The notes under the pieces are model-generated. The model saw only the letters and a list, made by a program, of their open reading frames with translations, had not been told where the DNA came from and searched no databases. Made by a program: the position numbers and the translations under genes. From contig NC_081406.1 of the NCBI RefSeq assembly GCF_030272615.1, positions 165,895,521 through 165,959,520 of the forward strand: a DNA stretch of 64,000 bases, in the 5' to 3' direction. This DNA is from Cryptomeria japonica (taxonomy: Eukaryota > Streptophyta > Pinopsida > Cupressales > Cupressaceae). Shown in pieces: positions 34,701 through 47,035 of the stretch; the stretch's first letter is position 1; each line of letters opens with the position of its first letter.

Positions 34701-35540
34701 TCCGCATGAGACTTATTTTGAACCAGAGGTTTGAGAGAGGTTACTAGGACAGTGGGTTGGGACCTATGGAGGCTGTACCATGGTATCCATCTTAAGCTAT
34801 GCGATTACACTCTTTCATTTGGTTCACTTGTGTGTTTGTTATGTTGAGTCACCTAGATTTTTTGGAGTCATATTGTGTTGCCATGGAGTTGTATTGTTTT
34901 GTCGACCATGTCATGCTTATGCTTGTTTGGGGGTCCTCAACTATCTCCTAGCATGGTGGGGTGATTCCATTTTGAGAATTACATGGTCGGGTGGTCGTGC
35001 CACTTCCCATCGGATGTTCAGATTTGTACCTTCATGCAAGGATTGGTTTCGCAGGTGTTCCTGTGCTTCGTGGCTCATGCTTCATCTCATGTTTGGAGAC
35101 CTATGTGGTCATTGTAATATTGATCTTATGTAACCTTGTATTTGGTTATGATGTATCCTTACATGTATATTGAGAAGCTATGTTTTGGAAGAGCAATGTA
35201 ATCCTATGTTGGGATGTTTTTATCAGTTTCCTTTATGATATTTGTTCATGCTATTGAAGTGGAATTATATTGTATCCTTTCAATCTTTCTATGGTGTATC
35301 TTTATTTGCTTATGGCTTCTTGTGATCATTGAGTTGATGATGGATTATTTTTAATTATGGAATTTATCTTATGAAGTTAATTCTTCGTTGGTAACCCTTA
35401 AGGAATTCTAGTGTAAGTCTTCCGCTTGTGTTTTTGTGCATGTTGTGCTTATGCACTCATTATGTTTATACTTTAAAAAAATAAATTTGTTTCACCCTTG
35501 TTGTGGGTTTTTCCTTCGGGGTTCTTGGTGGGGCATTACA
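31799..35540 (+). repeat. 3' LTR of the gypsy element (3742 bp)
   Basis: It pairs with 756-4501. It contains the second copy of the CTACCG repeat block. The target-site copy GGACA (35541-35545) follows; the left copy is AGACA. Confidence 0.93.
33527..33845. repeat. Short palindromic repeats within the 3' LTR
   Basis: This is the counterpart of 2491-2800. The number of units is nearly the same, but single-base differences are more frequent than in the adjoining LTR sequence, as expected for CpG-containing units prone to mutation. Confidence 0.85.
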
Positions 35541-35545
35541 GGACA

Positions 35546-35849
35546 TGAGGATGTGTGATGTAGATGAAGTGGGATGTTGCATTTGTATATGGATGTGAAT
35601 TTATGTAACTTTTTTATGATGATAGATGATGTCCATGAGAAAATTGGTTTAGTTATATTGACGATATACAATGTATCTGTACATGAGTACATTGGTGTAG
35701 TTGTATTGATAATGATGAAAAATCATGTTTGCATATTCGTTCATGGATGTCACATGCAAGTGTAATGGTAATTATGTGTATACAATACATGAAAATATTG
35801 TTGATAATTATGTTTCTACAGTGTAATGCTTGTTTATCTATATTTTTTC
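35546..35849. other. Flank between gypsy element and tandem array
   Basis: AT-rich and without a recognised gene. It should be the direct continuation of the sequence at 1-755 before the gypsy insertion. Confidence 0.5.
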
Positions 35850-37410
35850 ATTGAATAAGACGGACACATTTTTGGCCAATTGAAAAAATGCTGCCCTAAT
35901 AAAACTATAGGGAAAATTGAAAACCCGAGATAGCCTTTTGTAGGGACTATTCTTGTGGCCTTGTAGGTTCAAACATATCGTTCGCAAGTGCCATAGATTC
36001 TGAGTTAGGGCCTGTCAAAGTTTGACAATTTTTAGCACTTAGGGTGCTCAAGGGATGACACAGGTAGCGTATGACTCCAAGCATTCAACCGAGTGGGGGG
36101 AGGGGGAAATAGGAGAATGCATAGGGTAATAATTTTTAATTGGACATGTTGGAATCAAAGATTTGTTATCACAACAAGAAGAACAAGAAATTGGCCACGT
36201 GACAACATTCGATTGAATGAGACTGATGATTTTTTTGCTAACTAAAAAAATGCTGACCTAATAAAACTATAGGGAAACTTGAAAAACCAAGATAGGCTTT
36301 TGTAGGGACCACTCTCATGGCCTCGTAGGTTCAAACAGATTGTTCACAGGTACCATGAATTCAGAGTTAGGGCCCATCAAAGTTTGATAATTTTTAGCAC
36401 TTAGGGTGCTCAAGGGACGACGCCGGTAGGGTGTGACCCCGAGAGTTCGACCGAGTGAGGGGGAAAAAATAGGAGCATTCATAGGGTAATAAATCCTAAT
36501 TGGATATGTTAGAATTGATGGTTTATTATCACGATGAGCATAACGATAAATTGGCCACACAACAACATTCGATTGAATGAAACTAATGATTTTTTTGCCA
36601 ACTGAAAAATGTGCCCTAATAAAACCGTAGGAAAAATTGAAAAACCCAGATAGGATTATGTAAGGAACCCTCTCATGGAACTGTAGGATCAAAAATATTG
36701 ATCACAGGTGCCACAAATTCCGAGTTAGGGCCCATCAAAGTTTGACAATTTTTAGCACTTAGGGTGCTCAAGGGACGACGTTGGTAGGGTATGACCTCGA
36801 GCATTCGACTGAGCAGGGGGGGGGAAGGAGCATGAATAGGGTAATAATTCCTAACTGGACATGTCGAAACTGACGGTTTGTTATAATGACAAGCGGAACG
36901 AGAAATTGACCATGCAACAACATTTGATTGAATAAGACTGACGATTTTTTCACCAATTGAAAATATGCTTCCCTAAGAAAACCATAGGGAAAATTAAAAA
37001 ACTGAGAGAGGCTTTTGTAGGGACCCCTCTCATGGCCCCGTAGGTTCAAAGGAATTGTTCACAAGTGCCACAGATTCTGAGTTAGGGCCCATCAAATTTT
37101 GACAATTTTTAGCACTTAGGGTGCTCAAGGGTCGACGCTAGTAGGGTATGACCTCGAGTGTTCAACTGAGGGGGGGGAAATAGGAGCATGCATAGAGTAA
37201 TAATTCCTAATTAGACATTTCAAAACCGATGGTTCATTATCATGACGAGCAAAATGAGAAATTGGCCATGCGACAACATTCGATTGAATGAGATTGACAA
37301 TTTTTTTGCCAACTGAAAAAATGCTGCCCTAATAAAGCTGCAGGAAAATTTGAAAAACTGAGATAGGCTTTTGTAGAGACCCCTATCATGGCCCCGTAGG
37401 TTCAAACTCA
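35850..37410. repeat. Tandem array of about 360-bp units (4.3 copies)
   Basis: The string GAGTTAGGG recurs at 36002, 36363, 36722 and 37079, giving periods of 361, 359 and 357 bp. Each unit also has TTTTTAGCACTTAGGGTGCTC, a run of G residues after a TCGACCGAG-like string, and CAACATTCGATTGAATGA. Copies differ by roughly 10-15% by eye. On the minus strand each unit can be read as peptides such as NLRGHERGPYKSLSQFF, without continuous coding. Confidence 0.92.
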
Positions 37411-37962
37411 ACATATAATTTTTTGATAAAGTAGAAGGGGACATCAAGATTGTTGTTGGGTCATTTATTGAAAACCACCACCAACGATCCAAAAGTTTTT
37501 CACAATACCATCATTTGTGCACCATTTAATAGAAAGTTTTATTTTTTGGGGGTCTATGGGTTGACCAGTGTAGGGATTCACAAACAATGCAGTGATAGCG
37601 GCTTTGGATATCTCGAGATCCTTGATCTCCTTATAGGACAAGCCATTTGCATATTGTTCCCTCATAGAATCTTACCATGAAAGAGTGGCATTGTGCTCCT
37701 CAGTGACAGTTTCTATACTCTTTATGATCGACGTGAGGGGATCAAACATTGGGTTCAGGCGAGGGATCCTACAATAGACATCTACAATCCCCCTCAATTG
37801 GTTCAAATTTTGTGCAATTAAATCCTGAATTGAGGGGGGATTTGGCAAAGGAGGGTTTTGTGTAGAAGGGTTTGGTTGTTGTGGTTGTGGTCGATCAATG
37901 TTTTCACTATTATCCCCCGTTTTTAACCTAATTGAATGTAAACAATTGAATTTAGTTAACAA
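37411..37962 (-). pseudogene. Unidentified minus-strand coding remnant beside the tandem array
   Basis: Frames 37962-37672 and 37665-37465 lie in the same phase with one stop between them. The first is Pro/Gln/Asn-rich (QPQQPNPSTQNPPLPNPP) and then reads IQDLIAQNLNQLRGIVDVY. The second reads ISKAAITALFVNPYTGQP. The composition looks coding, but I do not recognise the family. The lower part leads directly into the first unit of the 360-bp array. Confidence 0.4.
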
Positions 37963-38750
37963 ATTTGAACAGTTTTGTATTTGATTTAAAAAAACCTATT
38001 TTTCATGAAAAAAACATATTTTGAATGAAAAAACAAATAAATCTTAAAAAAATACAAAAATTTGAATAAAAATGATGAAAAACAACAAAAATCCTACCCT
38101 TTAATGGATTTTTTTGCAAAATTGGGTCACAAAACAAGATATCGGGTCCAACCGGATATTGGATTTTTAAAAATTGCATAGCTCGTGGGTGATAAATAAC
38201 TCATGGGCTGTCACAGTCCACTTATATTGTCTTAGAAAATCGGATATTGGATTTTTATAGTTAAATTATTTTAAAATAACATTATATTATATTATATAAT
38301 ATGTATTATATAATAATATAACAATATATTATCTATTATCTAATATGTATTATATATATATGAAAAATGATTCAAGAGCTCAATAGGGAAAGAACCAGGA
38401 AGAAAATCCTATAGCTCAAATACAAGAATAAATTACATATTATATAATATATTATATAATATATAATACATAATATATTAGATAATACTATATAATACGC
38501 AATATATATTATATAATATATAATTTATTTTTTAATTTAAAATTACCTATAAATATCAGATATCCAATATTCTCGGATATCCGATTTGCTTAGGTGTTTA
38601 CCATGCCAAGGTGTACTGACACCTAGACCAAGCAAAAAGTGAACATGGATTTTTTGCATTTTTAGGTGAGTGGAAAAGGCTATTTTTTTCACATCGCCAC
38701 TTTTTTGACCCACATGATCCTGCACTAACCCTAGGACAAAACCTATTTGT
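37963..38750. repeat. AT-rich tract with TATAATATATTA palindromes
   Basis: From about 38265 to 38530 the sequence is almost only A and T, with many short self-complementary TATATAATATAT strings around a mixed core (38362-38430). It could fold into several hairpins. The flanks (37963-38264 and 38531-38750) show no gene. Confidence 0.7.
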
Positions 38751-39990
38751 AGTTAAGCACTCATTACTATTGGCCTAAGATACAAGCAAATATTAAGATT
38801 TATGTAGAGAGGCGTAGAATTTATCAACATTCTAAGGGAAGGAGCCAAAATATTGGATTATATCAACCACTACAACTTCCAACTCAACCTTGGAACTCAA
38901 TGAGTATGGACTTTGTGTTGGGTTTGCCTCATACTCAAAGGGTCAATGATTCAATTTTTGTAGTAGTAGATAGATTTACAAAAATGGTGCATTTCATACC
39001 TTGAAAGAAAACTAGTGATGTGATAACAATGCAAGTGTATTCTTTAAAGACGTAGTGAGATTACATGGAATCCCAAAAAGTATAATATTTGACAGGGATG
39101 CTAAATGTGTGGGTCATTCTTGGAGGACCCTATGGAAGAAATTGGGCACCAATTTGAGTTTCAATTCTTCTTACCACCCAAATAGATGGTCAGATAGAGG
39201 CTATCAATAAGAGTCTTGGGAACATGTTGACGTGAATTGCTAGAAACACACCAAGAAAATGTGATCTAGATTTGGCATAGGTTGAATTTTCATATAATGA
39301 CTCTCCAAATAGGAGTACTAGATCTAGTCCATTCTATGTGGTATATGGTTTGAATCCAAGCGAGGTATTTGAATTAGGAGACTTTAGTAATATGGAAAAG
39401 TGTAGTGGTATGGAAGAAGACTTTGCTAAAGTCATCCATGATCTCCATGAAGATGTGAAGATGAATATTGAAGGGCACAATCAATAATACAAGTAGTATG
39501 CTAATAAGAAATGAAGAGAACTTCATTTCTAGGTGAGAGATCTTGTCTTGGCTCACCATAGAAAGGAGAGGTTTCCTATTAGTATTTACAACAAAATCCA
39601 AATGAAGAAAGTTGGTCCTTGTAGAGTCCTCAGGAAATTTTCTGCCAATGCATATGAAATAGTTTTGCCTTTAGATTTGGGAAATCTCTCCTATCTTTAA
39701 TGTGGAAAACATATATCCTTACAAAGGAGATGGGGACAAAGATGTAGTAGAGGCTGCCCCACCTTTCATCTAGGAGCAACACGGAACCACACCCATTCCA
39801 CTAACAATAGAGTGCATTCTTGATTGGAAGTTGTTAAACAAGACCTAGAAATGAGACTATTTCAAGTACTTGGTCAAGTGGAAACATCACACTTTTGAGG
39901 ATTCTTCTTGGCTTACTAAATCAGAGATCACTAAGCTAGGTCATATTGCTGCAAATATCAAGAGCAGGAGCCCATGATTTATTTTCTACC
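38751..39990 (+). pseudogene. Gypsy integrase and chromodomain remnant of a second element
   Basis: Readable pieces in order are KGRSQNIGLYQPLQLP, then MSMDFVLGLPHTQ (first catalytic Asp), VVVDRFTKMVHFIP, IIFDRDAKC (second Asp) and NSSYHPN. A YFKYLVKWKHHTFEDSSW chromodomain follows at about 39855-39910. Stops and frameshifts are frequent. It belongs to a chromovirus-type gypsy element different from the one at 756-35540. Reverse transcriptase is not present, so the element is truncated on its left. Confidence 0.85.
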
Positions 39991-41270
39991 TGGGGAGTCT
40001 AATGCAAGGACATCTCCCTCCCTTTCATTTTTTTATTATTTCTTCTCTCTATTTTGGTTTGCTTCTTTAGTTTTATTTTGGTTGAATAAGTATGATTTGT
40101 GCCTCCTATAATGGGATGTAATAAATTTACCATCACATGGGTGTGTAAGTTATAAAATTTGTAATAAACTTCCTGTCACCATGTGTAAATTATAGATTTC
40201 CTTCCACAACAGAGATAGGAAGACAAACAGACCGTTAGTAGCTAAGTTTACCAATTGTTTCAAGGTGAAGGTTGGTAGTTAATCGTTTATCCACTGACTA
40301 CTCAACCTATATAAGAGTTGAATATTTGGTTTCAATGTTGGCTGGTTGAAGTATGATAGGGGATCAAACAAAAGAGAAGCTCGACAAGGGAATATAGGAG
40401 ACAGGTCGATCGGGTGTGTGGGAAGAAAGGTCAAGGTGAAGTTTGAATGTTTTAAAGTGTGATGTAACCATTGCAGACCGGTTCTTGCAGGGGATCAAAG
40501 AACTTTTGTAATGTGTTATAAATCATTGTGAATGATGCAAAGTTGATAATGATTATGTGCATTGTTTGTCTATTTTGTATGAAACCTAGATTTTGTTTCC
40601 TATCCCAACTTGTGTAAGATTGTTGTTTTGATTAATCTCTACTTAAAAATTGAAATTCATATCATTATTTCCTCTTTTTCTATCAATTTTAAGTTTTTGT
40701 AATCCTATTGTTAGTAAGCCTGGCATCATCCAGAGAGATTAAAAGTAGGGCCACTAGAAGGGGTTAAGTTAAAATGGAAATTGTAAGGCGAGAGGATAAG
40801 CCCTTAGTGTAGGGGAAGCATATCTTTTTATTTAGTAATCACAATAGATTGAGAAATGAATGAAATAAAAAAATATGAGGAATTCATTTTCCATCCCTCA
40901 AGTGATTAAGAATGGGGAAAAGATGAGAGTGGAAGTGCTTAAACTCACAATCTAGGGTGATGACTTTCAAAATGAGCAACACCACCTCTTTCCAAATACC
41001 AGTTAGGTCATTCCTATTGAAACATCTCTAATAATGTGCTACATCTTCACATGGCTTTGAGAACCTTTGAAAATATTATTTGTAATTACCCTTTGGCTTC
41101 TCAGGATAGGTTTTTCCTTGCACCACTAGACTCGTCATAGCCAATATGGTCTCCATAGATAGTGAATTTTACCCTCCCCACCTAATTTTCACCATCTGCC
41201 CAAGATTTGGTGAATTGTGTTGATAGAGTAGGGTCGAAACCCTTCATTCCTTCAACATTGCTCACCAAAT
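39991..41270 (+). repeat. Probable 3' LTR of the second gypsy remnant, plus unassigned sequence
   Basis: A purine-rich TGGGGAGTC precedes TGCAAGGACATC at 40003, a plausible LTR start. T-rich sequence and a possible TATA segment (TATATAAGAGTTG, 40309) follow. I cannot find the LTR end or a partner, so the right boundary is open. From about 40730 to 41270 nothing is recognised. Confidence 0.35.
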
Positions 41271-41271
41271 T

Positions 41272-43130
41272 TCACTCCACATAGGTCACCAAATTTATTT
41301 CCACCACCCTATTCCAAAGTGCCTCATTTTGTATAAAGTTATCACGACTATCCATTTCTATTTGGATGAGGTCCCTACCCATAGTATGCTTTGTAAAACC
41401 AAGAATAGGAATGAGAGATGGATAATAGAAACCATCTTTGGGAAATATAAAACAAAGGGTGGTATTGCTAAAAGCGCAACAATCAGAAGATGTAACAAAG
41501 CTAATCGTTTTTGGTAATTGATTATAGTACAACATGGGTAGGAGAGAGATTGAAAAGGTAATAATTAAATCTTTAAATCTCATTGGGATGATTCTCTTCA
41601 GCAATCATGACATGAACGACATCAAGTGATTCGTACAATGCCACTAGAATTTAAGACCCTAAAAAAAGGGCCTAAATTGGCCAATTTATCTGCAATTTTA
41701 TTTCCTTCTCTCAAGGTGTGTTGGTATCCGACATGGCCAAACGTAGCAATCATGTCTTGGCGATTGTAAATTATATCCTTTACCCACAATCCTAGCTTCA
41801 CTTTCCCTTCCATCATGATAATAATTTTTTTTAAATCACCTTCAATAATGATTCATTGGTAATCTTTATCTTTTGCAATGCCAATAACCAAAGAAGGCCG
41901 CCATTACTTCTGCCACATTGGATGTTTGAGAGGCCAAATTTGCCACATAGGCCACCATTAACTTATACATTGGATCTTTGATGACCTCTCCCCCACTAAT
42001 CTGACCCAAGTTACCTTTAAAAGACCCATCAAATTTAAGTTTCAACCAATAGGTGTCAAGGGAGACCATTTAATATTATTTCTCATTCCAATTGGTGAGA
42101 AAATAAAGATCAAAAGGAGGTCCACCAACTTCCATTTCCTGGTAATATTCTAGTCCAAATTTGAGGGAGGGTGGGAATGTTTGGATTTACTAAAGCCTTT
42201 CATATTCTCCTTAACTTGGTTAATAATGAAAAAGGAAAGAGATTCCCAGTAAGTATTGCAATATCTTAATATTTTTCTATTGAATTATTTCTATAAACTC
42301 TAGCTCATATGGAGGAAGGTCTGCCACCAAAGATCATAGATGAGACCCAAGGAAGGATGGTGGAGTCCAGCTAAAAGAAACCAAATTAGCATCTAGGTGT
42401 CATACCTAGGAAACCAAGAATAAACTACTAATCTTTTTTCTAACAAACCAAGATAAGGGACAATGGAAAAAGAGGTGGTTGACACTCTCCTTCGCTATCT
42501 CACAAAAACACACCTGTTCACCAACTGAAGGCCTCTCTTATGAAGGTTGACAATAGTCAGTATCTTATTATGATAGGCAGTACACCAAATAAACAAAACC
42601 TTAATGACAATTTTTTACTTCCAAATATGCAACCAATTAAAATAAGGAGTGGGAGGGAGGACAAGCTCAAAACTTGATTTAACAAAATATTGGTCATCCT
42701 TAGAACCAACCCACACCAACAGATCCTTTGCATCCTCTCTGAGGAATATAAAATTATTTAGAATCTTAAGAAGCTCATCAATAGCCATTTTTTATAGGGG
42801 TGAAACTCCTCTAAGGAGAGTTTCCATTTGGAGGGAAAGGAGTTAGGAAAGCAATAATTCACTAAAAGAGTTTTGAATCTATCCACCAAAATATTCTCAA
42901 TAAACAAACAGATTGGGTTGAAATCCAAGGAGAAAACCAACACCTAAAGATCCTTCCAAAAACTAATACACCTACCATTTTCAGCCCACCATAAACTACC
43001 TTTTTGGAGTAGAGGCTTGGACTTAATCAAGTTGTTCCAAATATACGAGCCCTTAGGAAGCTTAACATTGTTGAGAAAGAGACTAGTGCTATCATCATGT
43101 AGGTATTTGTTGTGCATAAGGTGAGTTCAA
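41272..43130 (-). pseudogene. LINE (L1-type) non-LTR retrotransposon remnant, 3' part
   Basis: Read on the minus strand from 43130 down, pieces match the C-terminal half of plant LINE pol. KGSYIWNNLIKSKPLLQKG and the following WWAENGRCISFWKDL resemble the region before the zinc-binding domain. A plant-LINE RNase H follows: WLKLKFDGSFKGNLG (42047-42003), SNVAEVMAAFFGY with its Glu (about 41910), and HTLREGNKIADKLANLG with its Asp (about 41725-41675). Stops and frame changes break it. The part below about 41620 may be the 3' tail. The endonuclease and polymerase core are absent, as in typical truncated copies. Confidence 0.8.
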
Positions 43131-43600
43131 TAGTTTAATTAAATGGAGAAAATAGATAAAAGGATAAAGGAGAAAAATAATTTGGAAAAAGAATTAATGG
43201 AACTCAGGAAAGGTAATTCAGAAATGATAGCAACTATTAAAGAGAGGTAAAAATAAAAATGTAAAATTTTAGATGAAAATTATGACCTTGAGAAAGATTT
43301 CAACAAAGTTAAAGATGAAATGAAGAGTGAAAAGATAGGTTAAAGGTACTTGATGAAGTGAAGAAAAGGAATGAAGATTTGGAAGAAAAGCTAAAAAATT
43401 TAGAAGAAGTAAATAATTTATAGATGAAGAAAATGTTAAAACTGAAAGAAAAGAATGATCAATTAGTTGCATGCAATGAATTCTTAAGGTCAAAGCCATT
43501 GGTTTATGAGGTTTGATGTGGCACAAAAGATTTGTGTTAATCATTTGGTAAGTGTGATTTTGTTCAAATTGTTTGGGACGAAGATGTAAATGTTAAAAAG
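43131..43600 (+). pseudogene. Coiled-coil coding remnant, probably retrotransposon gag
   Basis: Plus-strand pieces in changing frames are Glu/Lys/Leu-rich, such as NLEKELMELRKGNSEM and FNKVKDEMKSEK. They resemble the coiled-coil part of the gag at 18976. Stops are frequent, and no zinc knuckle is seen. Confidence 0.4.
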
Positions 43601-45263
43601 TGTTGGAGTACAATATTACTGAGGGGAAGGGGGGAAGGGGGGGTGAGGAGGGGTGAATCAATGGTATACTAATCCCAAATAACCTTGAAATAAACTTTCA
43701 AAACTTTGAATGATAACTACCATGAGAATAGAATCAAAGGGACTTCACTGGCTAGGCAATATCATATCACATGCACTCATATTGGGGGGTTTAACATCCA
43801 AAAAATGAGGGTACAATATATTGTCCATTGGTGAAAATAGGGGGATTTTTAATTTGGGCTATGAAAACATGCAATATTTGGTGAAAATATGGAAGGCTTT
43901 TAATTTAGACATTCTTAACTTAAGACATCAACTCACACTTTTGACAAGACTAACATGATATAAAGGCAACTTCTATTGACATAGATCATCTATAAACATC
44001 ATGACAGTTTCTACCATCAATAATTTTATGAAGCAATATATGATAAGCATTAACTCATGAGCATAAGTTTTGAGAGAAAGGATGTTCACATACTAGACAA
44101 ACTAAAGATGTCATAACACATAAACTAATTGTAAAGTTTGATTGACCTGAAGATGACAAGAAAACATTATTTCAAACAATGATACATGATGGACATGAGC
44201 TCATATAATCTTAGGACAACTGGAAAAACTAAATGACACATGATAAGTAAATGGACATGAGAATAAAACACATCAATAATGACAACTCATAACACAAATA
44301 TTGTCCTAGGTGGGAAACCCTCATAAGGATGAAAAAAAACTTGAAAAATGCCTCACTGGCAGAGCGTCACTGGCTACACAATATGTCTCACTGGCTTTAA
44401 AAAATCATTGGTTACAAGTATATCTTGACAGAATAAAAGAGGGTTTCTCTATTTCTCTGCAGTTCATTACAACTTCCTTCATTAACATATTTTATGTCCT
44501 ATAGATTTCATTAATTAAAACCTAGAAAACACAAAACATATTAATGTTATCTCTTCACTGTGTTCTACAAATCAAGTTTCAATGCTCTGTTTTTCAAGAA
44601 TCACTCTTAACAGAGTATATATGCATTCATACCACTCGAACCTTTACACAGTGTTTATGTCACATATTCATAAAGCAGAAAAACCTTCATTATTTTCAAT
44701 GGAAAACTAAAAGCCCAATTGTTTCCATCAACTACCATTCAGTTCAGAGACATAATAAAGTAACTATCGAGAAGAGCCATTGACATTGGCTAAAGAAATT
44801 TTTTCCTTCTTTACTTAAACACAAATTTGCATAAAAGATACTTTTGGTAACAACAACAACTTCATTTTTTTACCTTTAATCAAAGTAGAAGAAGCAAATT
44901 AGAATCAAAACTATATTACCAAAAAACTGAATGTTATTCAGAGTATGATACCAACACTTGCAACTTCCACTATCTATACACAACTAACAAACACCATGTT
45001 CTTTGTATGCAATTGTTTCCAGCTTCACAAACCACCAAAGAAGCCCATGACAGATACTATCAACACCATATGTGCCCTAGCAAGTCTCACCTAGGGTTTT
45101 AATAATGAAAGCACCGAACAATCAAATGTTTTCAACACTATCACCTCCTTCGATGCCCAAAGGCATAATGAAAATCAAAGAAAACTTACAATGAGGTTAA
45201 TACCCGAATAATACCTTGTTATTAATTAGCTTCAAGGTTTAAGTCTTTGCCAACAATGCACGA
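43601..45263. repeat. LTR-like sequence with a G-rich tract; orientation unclear
   Basis: TGTTGGAGTACAATATTACTG at 43601 looks like an LTR edge. It is followed by a strongly G-rich stretch (43621-43653) and GTGAATCAATGG. The reversed form of this resembles the C-rich 3' end of the inner element's LTR. CACTGGC recurs near 44346-44395. No partner LTR or coding frame is recognised, and the remainder up to 45263 is AT-rich. Confidence 0.35.
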
Positions 45264-45266
45264 CAA

Positions 45267-45622
45267 CACTAGTACATTCGGGGCTAATTTTTGACGGCCC
45301 ATCGTCGGAATTATAACTACAACACATTGGATTGCCGACAAATGTAACCATCGAAAACTCATCATCGGGCTTCCCGACGATGCCATTGAGCATCGAAATT
45401 CTGACGACACCATGAACTCTTTCAACAGCTGCTATGTTTGCTCCTCCGACCAAAAATGTTGTCGGATTACGGTTGGAATTCCGACGCTCCCCACTACCAT
45501 CCATCGATGACTGTTCGACAAGGAAGTGACGTCGGACATACAACATCCTTGTTGGATGTTTCTTTAGTTGTCGTCGAAATTCCGACGGGATCAGATCTTG
45601 TGGGCCTTAAGGCTTGGCCACT
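45267..45622. repeat. Left terminal and subterminal region of CACTA-2
   Basis: Many CGTCGGAATT, CCGACG and GTCGGACAT words occur here in both orientations, typical of transposase-binding subterminal repeats. They are much richer in CpG than the surroundings. Similarity to 31251-31483 (reversed) is clear over the first 130 bp. Confidence 0.85.
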
Positions 45623-46588
45623 GGTGCATGAAAGAATTGAATGATTTATACTTTTAAATATTACATAAAATAATTTTAATTTATTTGATTTAGTCTTATT
45701 TGAAAAAAATATTATCAATGATGTTTCCTTTCTCCAACAATTGGATCTAGTATCTTTCCATCAGATAATATGTAACATCCAATGACTAAATATTTTCTTT
45801 ATAGATACTTATTTTATTTAATCATTTGAGCGTGAATTATAATTTATATCTGTGCAGAAGCAGAATATACAAGCTGAAGAGTCATTTGCAAGTAAATTTC
45901 GTAAAAGAAAGCAAGCAGGCATTATCTTGAATGACATGGAAACAAGCTCATAAGTTACCCAGAAGAGAGCAATTGGAGAAAAGCAGAGGAAAGTGTTAAA
46001 GGATGATAAATACATAGAGAGTATGCAATACAAACAAACAATGTCTGGAGTATGTGATGTGACATCTCTAATTTATGTCTAGATGGACTAACTGGTTTTG
46101 GAGTTCCTGAGAAACCTATTGGGCCACGCTTGGAGGAAATCAATATGTTCATTCAAGGGCCATCTTTTTTCTATTATGAGAATAATGGTTTTGCACCGAA
46201 GGATATTTAGAAGACAATATCCAAAATTTTTTATAGTGTGGAACCAGAGTTGGTGGACTTGAAGTACTTTTTAGCTTCTAGAAGACCAAGAGGTTATGTA
46301 CACAATCTCCCAATAGAAGGGTGATTTCAAGCATTACCTCTCCCCCCCCATGACTATTTAGGAAGCACTTCATCAGACAAAGGACTATTGGCCTCCATGG
46401 GATCAAAGAAAAAAATAAATTTCATAGACTCTATACAATGTGGTAGTGTCCTTCATGAAGAACTCTGTACTATAATTGAAAATTCACGGGGGAAATTGCA
46501 AGACAGTGAACAAAAATACATTCTTGAAAAGTGCAAAGAATGGAACTTGGTTTGGGTGGGGCCAGGTTAGGTGGCTCCTCTAGAGGTT
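45623..46588 (+). pseudogene. DRM-type DNA methyltransferase fragment, arm 1 of an inverted repeat
   Basis: DRM enzymes place new cytosine methylation directed by 24-nt siRNAs (RdDM). The plus strand reads IGPRLEEINMFIQGPSFFYYEN, then PKDI-stop-KTISKIFY, then RRPRGYVHNLPIEG and KYILEKCKEWNLVWVGP. This follows the first part of the rearranged DRM catalytic domain. Upstream (45850-46050) is a linker with KFRKRKQAG, preceded by a likely intron end (CTGTGCAG at about 45851-45858). In-frame stops include TAG near 46208 and TGA near 46322. The arm ends abruptly at 46588. Arm 2 (47426-49232) is its reverse complement with roughly 92% identity by eye in the coding part. It is not a functional enzyme gene. 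Confidence 0.92.
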
Positions 46589-47035
46589 CAAATTTACAAC
46601 TTTGATTTTGACAATGACAATGTTGCAATGTGAACACGTGTTTTAGGCAATGTGCTAAAGGTAGTGATGAAGAAATATATGTAATGAAGTACTACCATTT
46701 CATTCAAATCTATCAAAGTGTCAGATCCTCCTAGATCATTTGCCTCTCCTTGAGAAGAAACAATGGCAAGTTGCAGAAAATGTGGAGAGTTGCTGGCAAC
46801 CTGAGCTTTGGTAAACCATTTTCCTTAGGAAGGAATTTGACATGCATTAAAAATCTAGTAAAGAAAAATTGTCCTCCTCTCATTCAGTCCATGGTAGTCT
46901 TCCAGTCAACAACACTGAAGAGCAGATAATGACATTAAGGGATTGAGATTGGCATCCTCTATAGCAAAGTAAGAAGGTAAATCACATAAGGCAAAGTTTG
47001 AAGTGTTAAAAAATTTCAAATGCAGCAATGGAAAC
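46589..47035. other. Loop part without recognised coding sequence
   Basis: This stretch lies between the arms of the DRM inverted repeat, next to arm 1. I see neither DRM motifs nor another family here. Confidence 0.4.

Larger units (their letters stand above)
756..35540 (+). mobile_element. Ty3/gypsy LTR retrotransposon (Tekay/Del-like), interrupted by nested elements
   Basis: The two long direct repeats at 756-4501 and 31799-35540 both start TGTAGTACCCCTCCT and end GGGGCATTACA. They are flanked by AGACA on the left and GGACA on the right, an imperfect 5-bp target duplication. Inside are a methionine-tRNA primer site, decayed gag, protease, reverse transcriptase, RNase H and integrase in the gypsy order, and a purine tract before the right LTR. 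The span is 34.8 kb only because a 22.5-kb CACTA transposon sits in the integrase end; without it the element would be about 12.2 kb. The Tekay/Del assignment is inferred from the primer site and from the chromodomain-type integrase tail at 31487-31760. Many in-frame stops show it is dead. The LTRs differ by several percent by eye, so the insertion is not recent. Confidence 0.93.

Noticed and set aside
35850-37410. CRISPR array
   Set aside because: Units of about 360 bp in a plant genome with no short repeat-spacer structure; it is an ordinary tandem repeat.
38265-38530. Replication origin or centromere core
   Set aside because: AT palindromes alone do not support this, and no satellite context is seen.
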